Origin: Berkiella_A sp964633725
GTDB taxonomy: Bacteria; Pseudomonadota; Gammaproteobacteria; Berkiellales; Berkiellaceae
Assembly: GCA_964633725.1 (NCBI GenBank)
Contig: CAZWHY010000011.1
Location: 16,250 to 80,249 of the forward strand
DNA: 64,000 nt
Direction of reading: 5' to 3'
Part shown: piece by piece, positions 43,051 through 51,254 of the stretch
Layout of the letters: each line of letters opens with the position of its first letter
How positions within the stretch are numbered: position 1 is the stretch's first letter
The notes under the pieces: model-generated
Told to the model about the DNA's origin: nothing
Seen by the model: only the letters and a program-made list of their open reading frames with translations
The model's database searches: none
Made by a program: the position numbers and the translations under genes

Positions 43051-44043
43051 ATGGCTCAGGAGTTGGGTGAAGTTTGCAGTAAAAATAAAGCCAGTGGTCA
43101 AAAGATGACTGGTGAAAAAACGGATTTAGATTCAATTCCTACGAAGATGGGAAAAGCTAAAGCGAGCAAAGTATCGAAAAAAGAAGCAATAGGAGAGGAG
43201 CCTTCTGCTAAATCATTAGATGCAACACACTTATATTTAGGTGAAATTGGTTTTGCGCCTTTGTTAACGGCTGAAGAGGAAGTATATTATACTCGAAAAT
43301 TAAGAGAGGGCTGTGCAACGTCACGAAATCAAATGATTGAGAGTAATTTGCGCTTAGTGGTTAAGATTTCTAGACGCTATATCAATCGAGGATTGGCTTT
43401 GCTGGATTTGATCGAGGAAGGGAACTTAGGTTTAATCCGGGCAGTAGAAAAATTCGATCCTGAAAAAGGATTTCGATTCTCGACGTATGGTACTTGGTGG
43501 ATTCGGCAAACCATTGAACGGGCTTTGATGAATCAAACGCGCACGATTCGTTTACCCATACATGTTGTCAAAGAGATGAATGTCTATTTGCGCACTAGCC
43601 GAGAATTATCGCATAAACTGGATCATGAGCCTAATTATGAAGAAATTGCGACTGCGCTGGACAAGCCTAAAAAAGCGATTGAAAGAATTTTAGATCTAAA
43701 TGAGAAAACGTCTTCATTAGATTTACCCGTATCATCTGAAACGGATAGAACCGTTGTGGATACGATTAAAGAAGAAATTGATCATGATCCAATGCTTTTA
43801 CTTATGGAAGAAAACTTTAAAAAATCGGTCGATTATTGGCTAGATACTTTAAATGAAAAACAAAAAGATGTGATTGTCAGAAGATTTGGTCTAAGAGGGT
43901 TTCAACAGTCTACCTTAGAGCAAGTAGGTGCTGAAATTAATTTAACACGCGAACGTGTTAGGCAGATACAGGTTGAAAGCTTGGCGCACCTTCGGCAGTT
44001 ACTAAATAAGAAAAAATTAACGCAAGATATTTTGCTTAATTGA
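43051..44043 (+). CDS. rpoS: RNA polymerase sigma factor RpoS
   Basis: A 330-residue group 2 sigma-70 factor that directs transcription in stationary phase and stress. Regions 1.2 to 4 match RpoS closely: DATHLYLGEIGFAPLLTAEEE (1.2), NLRLVVKISRRYINRGLALLD (2.1-2.2), the -10 recognition region with FRFSTYGTWWIRQTIERA (2.3-2.4), LPIHVVKEMNVYLRTSREL (3), and the -35 helix LTRERVRQIQVESL (4.2). The N-terminal 60 residues are Lys/Ser-rich and not conserved. The usual nlpD neighbour is missing; a MarR gene takes its place. In Legionella and Coxiella RpoS controls the switch between growth forms, which fits the inferred lifestyle. Confidence 0.96.
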   Translation: MAQELGEVCSKNKASGQKMTGEKTDLDSIPTKMGKAKASKVSKKEAIGEEPSAKSLDATHLYLGEIGFAPLLTAEEEVYYTRKLREGCATSRNQMIESNLRLVVKISRRYINRGLALLDLIEEGNLGLIRAVEKFDPEKGFRFSTYGTWWIRQTIERALMNQTRTIRLPIHVVKEMNVYLRTSRELSHKLDHEPNYEEIATALDKPKKAIERILDLNEKTSSLDLPVSSETDRTVVDTIKEEIDHDPMLLLMEENFKKSVDYWLDTLNEKQKDVIVRRFGLRGFQQSTLEQVGAEINLTRERVRQIQVESLAHLRQLLNKKKLTQDILLN

Positions 44044-44052
44044 TATTACTAT

Positions 44053-44071
44053 CCCCGTCATCTTGGCGGGG
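44053..44071 (+). terminator. Hairpin after rpoS
   Basis: CCCCGTC, loop ATCTT, GGCGGGG makes a seven-base stem with one G-T pair, ten bases after the rpoS stop, followed by CTTATTT. It is a good candidate intrinsic terminator, though the T-tract is short. Confidence 0.75.
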
Positions 44072-44111
44072 CTTATTTGCGTATAGAACTATTCCTATTT
44101 CTTATTTTTTT

Positions 44112-45422
44112 ATTTAGGACAGCCCTATAATAAAACAACATAAATGTTCTAAATTAACAACTTGAATTTAAAAAAAACTACTTTGTATAATTAGGATATA
44201 AAAATCGATGTGGATTTCATGGGTTGACAGTGTATTGTTGATAATAAAATCTTAGTCTTGATTTGAAAAATAGGGATTAATATTAAAAACCAGAATAAAA
44301 TTTCTATTGATAACACGCATTAGCTATTTTCATACCTTTAGGCGCTTGTTTTAAATTATCTTTGGTAAACTTTATGAGCTTGTCGGCCGCTCCAATAGCA
44401 CGAGAAAAATGGCTTTGTAATAACTGGGTCATGCTTATCCAACCGCTGGGTGCTAAATTCAACCTCAACAAAAGAGGTGCAATATTTCCTGGAATAAACC
44501 CAGGTTTATCTTCCCTAATAGTCCGACCAGTTTCTTCAACCAGTTGTATGTAATCATAAAGATCGAAGTTAATCTTATCATTTAAGTTATTACTATCAAA
44601 AGACATGAGGTTTTTTGGTTGTTTGGCATTATGAATGCTATTAGCATTTAGCTGTGTATTAGTGTGTTTTTGAAGGTGCGTTAACCTTTCTTGAATTGAC
44701 GTAAAATCTGATTGTTCTGGTGTTTTAGATATTTTCGCTCTAATAGGATTTAAATCAACATAGGCCATAGCAGTTAATAGAGCTGCATCATCTAAGAGTG
44801 CTTGAGATTTAAAACGACCATTCCAAAATTTCCCTTTATTTTCCTCTTCTTTATTAGACAGATTGGCGATGAGCTCATTTAGGCAGCGCATAAACCAGCT
44901 AATATCGTATAAACGTTCACGCCATTGAGTGATTTTTTGTTCAATGATTTCTGTTGATAAAGAGGAGCGTTGTTGATTAAAGTTTTTAGCATTTTGTGGA
45001 AATAATTTAGCCCATCTATTTTTGACATCATCTGTAGTCCATTGATTGGCTTTATTTGTATCAACAAATAAGACGAGATGATAGTGATTGCTCATGATGG
45101 CATAGGAGCAGATTCTAATGGCAAATATTTGGGATAGAAATTTAATTCTAGAGACTATCCATTCTTTACGGTGATCGTAGTTTTTATTGAGCTCAGGCAT
45201 GTCGCCACAAAGAAAAGAGCCGCGAACGCAACGGTTTATACAATGATAGTAGGGCGTAGCTTCTAAGTCGATTAGCTCTGAGCGCGGTGAAACCATTTCT
45301 GTGAAATCCGTTATTTAAAAATACGTGTATATGCTAACAGCATGTTTATGTGATTTCAATATAGGGCTGTCCTAAATTATGAGGTTAAGTGTCTGAGAAG
45401 AATAGCCCTCTGTCCTAATTAG
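44112..45422 (-). mobile_element. REP-associated transposase unit with inverted repeats
   Basis: ATTTAGGACAGCCCTAT at 44112-44128 recurs exactly inverted at 45361-45377, on either side of the transposase gene at 44304-45296. To the right is a second, altered copy (ATAGCCCTCTGTCCTAATTAG, 45402-45422) in which CTGTCCTAA is kept. AGGGCT and AGCCCT of the two right-hand copies can pair to form a long-loop hairpin. The layout, a single-copy tyrosine transposase between short palindrome-like repeats, fits RAYT/REP elements more than a classical insertion sequence. No target-site duplication was found. Confidence 0.75.
44304..45296 (-). CDS. REP-associated tyrosine transposase (Y1/IS200-like)
   Basis: A 330-residue protein with a Y1-transposase domain of the HUH class. 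It has TPYYHCINRCVRGSFLCG at the N-terminus, the metal-binding His pair in SNHYHLVLFVD, and the nucleophile Tyr in AYVDLNPIRAKI. The C-terminal third is an extra helical domain, typical of the longer members of this family found in gammaproteobacteria. Such proteins cut single-stranded hairpin DNA and move REP sequences; many are domesticated. The start is ATG at 45296. Inverted repeats flank it at 44112 and 45361. All catalytic residues appear intact, so it may be functional. Confidence 0.9.
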   Translation of the reverse strand: MVSPRSELIDLEATPYYHCINRCVRGSFLCGDMPELNKNYDHRKEWIVSRIKFLSQIFAIRICSYAIMSNHYHLVLFVDTNKANQWTTDDVKNRWAKLFPQNAKNFNQQRSSLSTEIIEQKITQWRERLYDISWFMRCLNELIANLSNKEEENKGKFWNGRFKSQALLDDAALLTAMAYVDLNPIRAKISKTPEQSDFTSIQERLTHLQKHTNTQLNANSIHNAKQPKNLMSFDSNNLNDKINFDLYDYIQLVEETGRTIREDKPGFIPGNIAPLLLRLNLAPSGWISMTQLLQSHFSRAIGAADKLIKFTKDNLKQAPKGMKIANACYQ

Positions 45423-45521
45423 TTTTATTTTAGATAACTAACATTGAAAAGTCCCATCAAAACCTCTATCTTACTTGTAAGCGAATAAACACTCACTTTA
45501 AAGTTTACAGAGGACACTATC

Positions 45522-48500
45522 ATGATTGGAATTTTACAAGGGCTGATGCCATGGGCAAAATTATTAGATCCTAGGCAACTACCATTAATCAATAGCTACT
45601 TAGTTTCGACGCAAGTAGTAACACCCGCACTCACTCTGAGTATTGAACCAGAAGAAGTTAAAACCAAAGATGAAACTGGCATAGAGGCATCCTGGTATAA
45701 AGCAAAAAATAATAACGTATCTGTTAGCCAAGAAGAATGGCGTCGGGCAAAAGAAATTATGTCTACACTGAATAAGAATGAGCAAAACGAATCATTTTCT
45801 ATTTCTAGAAAAAAATATCCTGAACTCAATCATTCTTTTATCGTTTTACAAACAGAGCAAGGTCCTAAATTAGGTGTGATGGCAAGAGCTAAAGTATTCA
45901 CCGATCGTCAAGGAAATGAGATGAAAGAAGGGATAGTGGCACATGGTAAAAGTTGTCAAATTAAAACGGTTCAATGGGAAGATGGCTCCACGGATATTGT
46001 CAGAATATCATCCAAATCAAAGAATGATGCGAATAAAATTATTTCTCAAAAAATGGGTTATCACTTGGGCGATTTTGTGGTGAAACGGCCAGAAGCGACA
46101 AAATGGATTACGGGTAAAAATGGCGTAAAAACAATCCAAGATAAAGAATATGCCATTATGAAGCATTTACCAGGAGTGGAACTTAGAGATAATTTAGCCA
46201 ATATTAATACTAGGCATCAAAAAATAGCAACAGGCTTGGAAGCCGCTAAAGCGCTCCTTTCATTACAAGAGAAAAATATTATTCATGGTGATATCCACCC
46301 CGGGAATTTATTAATTGATAAAACAGGTAAAATCAGACCAATAGACTTTGATTTGTCTTTTGTTTTAGAAGAGGAGCAAGATACCAAAGTCACGGGTAAA
46401 GCAAGGGGTAGTCGACGATATATGGCGCCTGAAATAGGTGTGTGGAAGAAAAACCGTGGTGCCGCCAACCGAAATGATGGATATTGGGACAAACATGACG
46501 GTGTATATTCATATGCATCTGATATTTATGCTTTAGGCGCATTATTTGATAGAGACTTAACGTTAGGTCAACGTGACGATGAAATGAAACATCTGATTGC
46601 CAGGATGAAATCAAAAAATCCTGCACACAGACCAGATATTCATGAAGTTTTAGCACGCTTGTCTCAGGCGAAGTCGCTAAATGAGTCACCGGTAACTAAA
46701 TACTTTGATCTTGAAAAAGAATCAAATCCTGAGGCAAAAGCGCCAATGACAATTTCGGTTGGCCAAGCATTATTGCTATTGATTGACCGATATCAAAATA
46801 CCGATACTGAAAAAACAAAGCAATTAAAGGCTCTATATCTGAAAGGCTTTAAAACTCAGGCAGATAAAGATTTGTTAACGCAATGGCTAAATGACTCGGC
46901 ACTAGAAGAATATCATGTGTCTAAAGCGCCAAGTGTTATTAATAATGATGCATCAAGGCGTTATTTTGAAACACATTTATCAATCAATAGCAGCCATGCT
47001 GCGTTAGAGCAAGCAGAATTAGAGCAACTGAAAGCACATTATCAGTCTATTAAAGATTGTTTTGAAGGATTAGGAGGTGATATTGATGCTAAGAAATTCA
47101 AACAAACAGGTGAACGTGTATTAAAGCGCGATTATACTAAGGAACAATCTGAAAGACTAGCAAATGGTCAAAATTCCGATGACTTTATCAAAGGCATCAG
47201 CAAAAAAGAACAAGAGGGTATTGATAGATTATTCTCTGGTGAGATAGCCGATGATGATTATGATATGCATAAAGAATATGCCGATATGATTAATCGAGTT
47301 CAAAACAATCCTGATTATAGTGATACTGAAAAAGAAAAAGCATTGCTTATCGTTAAATCGACTAGATTGTCTATGATTTTGAGTACAAAAATACAAAAAT
47401 ATAGAAAAAATGGTTTATATTCAGGTGAAGATTTGCCAGGTAATGAAATTTACCAATTGGGGATTTACGAAGGGGAAAACCGTGGGCGAATTTCAAAACC
47501 AGAAGAGCAAAATAGCACCAGAGCGGGACATTTAGGTATCTTGCGAGGTCATATGCCATTATCTGCCAACGATGCAGCTTTGTCAGATGAAGCATTTTGT
47601 TATTACAAACCTAGCGACCGTTCTACATATGATGTTGATGCCAACTGGACAAATTATGCTATGGATCAATTGGTTCATCCATTCTCTAATAGTATTTCAG
47701 GTACTTTGTTAGTGCAAATGAAAATGATGATGAAGCTGCATGATGAAGGGAATTTGCAGTTCAAAGACAAAACGGCAATGGAAAATTATTTTAAATCAAT
47801 GATTTCTACTATGTCGGCCGTGAGTGGCGGACATTCTTTATTAGAATTTACGGGGCCATTTTTGTTGAAGGATATACAAGAAAAGTTTAAATTCATAGAT
47901 GGATTTTCGGATATATCATTAGAATCGATGTTTTTGGAAGGGAATGGTGATGCTTTTGAAAAATCCTTGCAAGATACAATTTTGTATAATAATCAGTTGA
48001 TTCACAAAGCCAAATTGCATCAAGAGTTACAGGGTAAAGTGAAACAAATCGATAATGAAATGGATGACTCAATTCACGCAATAGCACGTAGTGGTCGTAC
48101 GGCACAAATGCAAAAATTAATATTATCGGGGGCTAATCCTGATCAAGAGAACGCAGACGGGCAGTGTGCATTAGATTTGGCAGTGGCTTATAAGCATACT
48201 GGATTAGTGTTGTTCTTATTAAGTCAGCACAAAAAAGGTCATATTGTGCTAAATGACAATAAGGTCAAAAAATTGATGGAAGAGAACTCAGAAATCAAAA
48301 AGCTGTATAGTCAGCACAAGAAAAATGAAGATAATGTTATGGTTTCTAAAACAGTCTTATCACAACGAATTGATAAGCTATTGCAAGCGAATAGAAAACT
48401 AAACAATCACTCTACACAGGAAGCTGTTGCAGCGGTGCGCAAAGACTCTGATCAAATCCACCAAGAGCTGATACAAGTAGAGCACGAATTATTCATTTTA

Positions 48501-50099
48501 TCAAAGCAAGTTGGATTTTCTAACTTGGCAGATAAGCTAAATCCATACTTAGCGATTACTTTAGAGTACAAAGCATTAGAGAGCAAATATAGGGATGCAT
48601 TAGCTAAGCTAGAAAACAAGAAAAATAACATAAAATCTGGTTTAGCAAAAGAAGTATCAAAAGATACTTATGAACAGTTATTTCCTGAAGTGTCGACCAT
48701 TGGCTCAACGAGCGTATTGATGCAATACTTATCTAAAACAGCTGATAAAAACTATAAAACAGGAATTCCAAAGGATTTAGAATTAGAGCATTTTTCATTT
48801 TTGGATGGTGATAATAGTTATCAAGCACCAGCTATTATTGGCGCTATGATGGAAGCAACGATTGAACCAACGAAGAAATCACCTATTTCGCTGGTAGCTT
48901 TTAAGCCTGAACGTCAATTACTACACGATGTTGCTGCATATGTAACGGTTTATCTTAAGACTGAGAACGAACATACGCGAAATGATATTATTCAAAAAGT
49001 TGTCAACCAATTAAAGCCAGAAGTAAAAGACCAACTTAATGGTTTGTATGGCAGTATTGAATCTAGCGTATCTAAACGAATGGATTTGATTCTAAGGGAC
49101 AAGAAAAAAGGTAGTCGTCAAGAGCGCGCAGCGATTCTGGCAGCCAAAAAAGTAAAATTTCCAATACCGTATTGCCCTGAGATTTCAACGGTGGCACAAT
49201 TGGCGACCCAAATTGAAACACAAAGAGATTATCAAGAACAGTTAGGACAAAAATTAGATGGCATGATAGAACAACATTTTAGGTATAACCCATTTTATCA
49301 ATATAAGTCCTCTGCGGATAATAATGTACCCGTGGTGATGTTTGTAGGCGGTGGTCAAGCATCCGGCAAAGGCTCATCTATTGGCAACTTAATGAATAAT
49401 GCTAAAAATGCAGGTATGGATCCACAAAACTTAGTTTATTTAAATAATGACTCTTATAAGTCGTTATTAAAACCTGATGGCGGCGACCCAAAGTTGTTTT
49501 CTCAGTTGACGCATGATGAGGCAAGAATTATTAGAGATAAAGCTTTTGAAATGGCCAAAAATAGCAATATGCATCTCTTGATGGACCAAGTCAGCCAGAG
49601 CAAAAGTGCGACAAACTATGCTTTACGCAAAAATGGCATGGTGAAAGGCGCTATTGTTTCAACTAAAGTAGAAACGGCGATTCAAAGAAGCTACCAACGA
49701 GCATTAGATACTGGGAGATTTGAAGATACTTCAGGGTTATTAGAGTGTCACCAAGCAGTGCCTGAAAAAGCATTAGCTTATGTCAGTGATTATAAAGGTG
49801 AAAAAGTTCAGGTTGATTTTGTTGACAATAATGTTGAAGCAGGGGAAGCACCCGTACTCTTTATGTCGGTCAATTGTAAAGATTCTGCGATTACCATTCA
49901 TGATGAGGATTTATTAAGAGAGTTTATTAAAAAGCAGTTGATTAACACAAACGCAAAAACACCTAGTGAAATCTATCCTTCTGAACCCGTGTTAACAGAA
50001 CAATTAGATGAGGCTGTTGAAAACTACTTGGATGCGCTTCACAACAATGGATATCAGATTGAACAAACGCCAAAACCAAAATCAAGAATGAGGGCTTAA
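45522..50099 (+). CDS. Kinase-ankyrin-zeta-toxin-like fusion, probable effector
   Basis: A 1525-residue multidomain protein. Residues about 130-385 form a protein-kinase domain: catalytic loop HGDIHPGN (Asp257, Asn262), metal motif DFD at 275-277, GSRRYMAPEIG and the SDIYALGAL helix; the glycine-rich loop is poorly kept. Residues about 848-905 hold two or three ankyrin repeats (IHAIARSGRTAQMQKLILSG). A coiled-coil region follows (about 935-1090). Residues about 1265-1450 resemble zeta toxin / P-loop kinases: VVMFVGGGQASGKGSS (Lys1283), YLNNDSYKSLL, MDQVSQS, and RSYQRALDTGRFED. No signal peptide or membrane helix is present. It starts a three-gene operon. Host-directed phosphorylation is likely but inferred; secretion signals cannot be judged. 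Confidence 0.88.
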   Translation: MIGILQGLMPWAKLLDPRQLPLINSYLVSTQVVTPALTLSIEPEEVKTKDETGIEASWYKAKNNNVSVSQEEWRRAKEIMSTLNKNEQNESFSISRKKYPELNHSFIVLQTEQGPKLGVMARAKVFTDRQGNEMKEGIVAHGKSCQIKTVQWEDGSTDIVRISSKSKNDANKIISQKMGYHLGDFVVKRPEATKWITGKNGVKTIQDKEYAIMKHLPGVELRDNLANINTRHQKIATGLEAAKALLSLQEKNIIHGDIHPGNLLIDKTGKIRPIDFDLSFVLEEEQDTKVTGKARGSRRYMAPEIGVWKKNRGAANRNDGYWDKHDGVYSYASDIYALGALFDRDLTLGQRDDEMKHLIARMKSKNPAHRPDIHEVLARLSQAKSLNESPVTKYFDLEKESNPEAKAPMTISVGQALLLLIDRYQNTDTEKTKQLKALYLKGFKTQADKDLLTQWLNDSALEEYHVSKAPSVINNDASRRYFETHLSINSSHAALEQAELEQLKAHYQSIKDCFEGLGGDIDAKKFKQTGERVLKRDYTKEQSERLANGQNSDDFIKGISKKEQEGIDRLFSGEIADDDYDMHKEYADMINRVQNNPDYSDTEKEKALLIVKSTRLSMILSTKIQKYRKNGLYSGEDLPGNEIYQLGIYEGENRGRISKPEEQNSTRAGHLGILRGHMPLSANDAALSDEAFCYYKPSDRSTYDVDANWTNYAMDQLVHPFSNSISGTLLVQMKMMMKLHDEGNLQFKDKTAMENYFKSMISTMSAVSGGHSLLEFTGPFLLKDIQEKFKFIDGFSDISLESMFLEGNGDAFEKSLQDTILYNNQLIHKAKLHQELQGKVKQIDNEMDDSIHAIARSGRTAQMQKLILSGANPDQENADGQCALDLAVAYKHTGLVLFLLSQHKKGHIVLNDNKVKKLMEENSEIKKLYSQHKKNEDNVMVSKTVLSQRIDKLLQANRKLNNHSTQEAVAAVRKDSDQIHQELIQVEHELFILSKQVGFSNLADKLNPYLAITLEYKALESKYRDALAKLENKKNNIKSGLAKEVSKDTYEQLFPEVSTIGSTSVLMQYLSKTADKNYKTGIPKDLELEHFSFLDGDNSYQAPAIIGAMMEATIEPTKKSPISLVAFKPERQLLHDVAAYVTVYLKTENEHTRNDIIQKVVNQLKPEVKDQLNGLYGSIESSVSKRMDLILRDKKKGSRQERAAILAAKKVKFPIPYCPEISTVAQLATQIETQRDYQEQLGQKLDGMIEQHFRYNPFYQYKSSADNNVPVVMFVGGGQASGKGSSIGNLMNNAKNAGMDPQNLVYLNNDSYKSLLKPDGGDPKLFSQLTHDEARIIRDKAFEMAKNSNMHLLMDQVSQSKSATNYALRKNGMVKGAIVSTKVETAIQRSYQRALDTGRFEDTSGLLECHQAVPEKALAYVSDYKGEKVQVDFVDNNVEAGEAPVLFMSVNCKDSAITIHDEDLLREFIKKQLINTNAKTPSEIYPSEPVLTEQLDEAVENYLDALHNNGYQIEQTPKPKSRMRA

Positions 50100-50105
50100 A
50101 ATAAA

Positions 50106-50306
50106 ATGACTCAATTTAACGTGAAATATTTATTATCGAGTTCAGAGTATCTAAAAGCAGATGAATTGCCTACCGAAATTCAAGAGGCGATTGCAACCAT
50201 GGATGAGCGAGATATGGAACAAAGTTTACATTTGGATGATGCCGGCAATGGCTTGGCAGAAAATGTATTGTTAGATATGTTACATAAAAACACTGATAGA
50301 CAGTGA
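50106..50306 (+). CDS. Small acidic protein of unknown function
   Basis: A 66-residue, acidic, mostly helical protein that I cannot assign. It starts six bases after the kinase-zeta fusion gene and ends 11 bases before the next ATG, so it is certainly placed as an operon member. Its size and charge would suit a secretion chaperone, an adaptor or a protective partner for one of the neighbours. It has no visible similarity to the epsilon antitoxin of zeta toxins. None of these roles is shown by the sequence. Confidence 0.65.
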   Translation: MTQFNVKYLLSSSEYLKADELPTEIQEAIATMDERDMEQSLHLDDAGNGLAENVLLDMLHKNTDRQ

Positions 50307-50317
50307 TAGGGGGTATT

Positions 50318-51241
50318 ATGTTAGTTTTTAGTAAAAATGTTTTACCCTCTAGAATGGGAGAATCAATTTCGTTTGATTTTCCTGAATTTGGTATCGCGTA
50401 TCAAAGGTATTGGGAAAAAGATGATATTTCTATCGAATATAATATATTACAAGATATATCAGATACTATTATTAATATACCATATAAATTAGATGCCTCT
50501 GATTTTAAGGTAGGTAAAGTCAAAGGCAAAGAATTTACGGTATATCATCCAAACCATGATAGTACACATGCAATCCGGCAATGGGTGACTGCGCAAAGTT
50601 TATTAACCAGCATTGATGCTCTAGGCTCAGGACGTTGGAAAGGCGTTGTGGCAAACTTAACATTGCAAGAGAAAGCTTGTATTCGACTAGTCGCGTTTTG
50701 TTTGCGGATTGGTCGGTTAAATGAAGACAGTGTCCATGTTGGATCACAACATATATTACGTTCTGCAGAAATGTTTGAAATCATTGCTTCACAATTAGGA
50801 TTTGAGGATACATTAGTACAAAATATATCTGCAGCGATGAGCCAAGGCAAGCCAAAACTTATCGAAGAGGCTCGTTATAATGGATTTTCAGGAGATGATA
50901 ATGAGCAAAAACTAGATAAAGCCAAGCTAGCGCGGGAAGTACTGAACATGGTGCATCGAATGGATCTCGTTCGTTGTTGGAATTCAAAGAGATTAGCAAA
51001 ATACCAAGCCATTAAAAAACCCATTGTAAAATCTTTGAATTATTTGTTAGAAGATGCTGAAATGGCGGAGACATTGTCAGTTGCTTATCTGCGTTTCGCA
51101 TGTACACTATGTGAAGAGACTGGAAACAAAGTTAAAGTAGTTGAATTAGACGTGGACTCACTCTATAAAATGAATTTAAAAGCACGCTGTACTGAGTCAT
51201 TAGCACCGTGTGCCGAAAAATTACTCAAAATAAAGTTGTGA
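50318..51241 (+). CDS. Possible SidE-PDE-like phosphodiesterase
   Basis: A 307-residue protein. It has a histidine motif NHDSTHAIRQW (His80, His84) and a following helix with RLVAFCLRIGRLNEDS, then SQHILRSAEMFEIIASQL. This resembles the phosphodiesterase (PDE) domains of Legionella SidE-family effectors and the Dup deubiquitinases, in which two or three His and a Glu act on ADP-ribosyl-ubiquitin. The likeness is by motif from memory and partial; a general HD-type hydrolase is the alternative. The ATG at 50318 follows GGGGG; a GTG at 50303 would overlap the 66-residue gene but is less likely. It is third in the effector-like operon and convergent with tamB. Confidence 0.55.
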   Translation: MLVFSKNVLPSRMGESISFDFPEFGIAYQRYWEKDDISIEYNILQDISDTIINIPYKLDASDFKVGKVKGKEFTVYHPNHDSTHAIRQWVTAQSLLTSIDALGSGRWKGVVANLTLQEKACIRLVAFCLRIGRLNEDSVHVGSQHILRSAEMFEIIASQLGFEDTLVQNISAAMSQGKPKLIEEARYNGFSGDDNEQKLDKAKLAREVLNMVHRMDLVRCWNSKRLAKYQAIKKPIVKSLNYLLEDAEMAETLSVAYLRFACTLCEETGNKVKVVELDVDSLYKMNLKARCTESLAPCAEKLLKIKL

Positions 51242-51254
51242 AATATATTATAAA

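Noticed and set aside
50106..50306. Epsilon-type antitoxin for the zeta-like domain
   Set aside because: Position is suggestive but the 66 residues show no resemblance to epsilon, and the zeta-like domain is part of a large probable effector.
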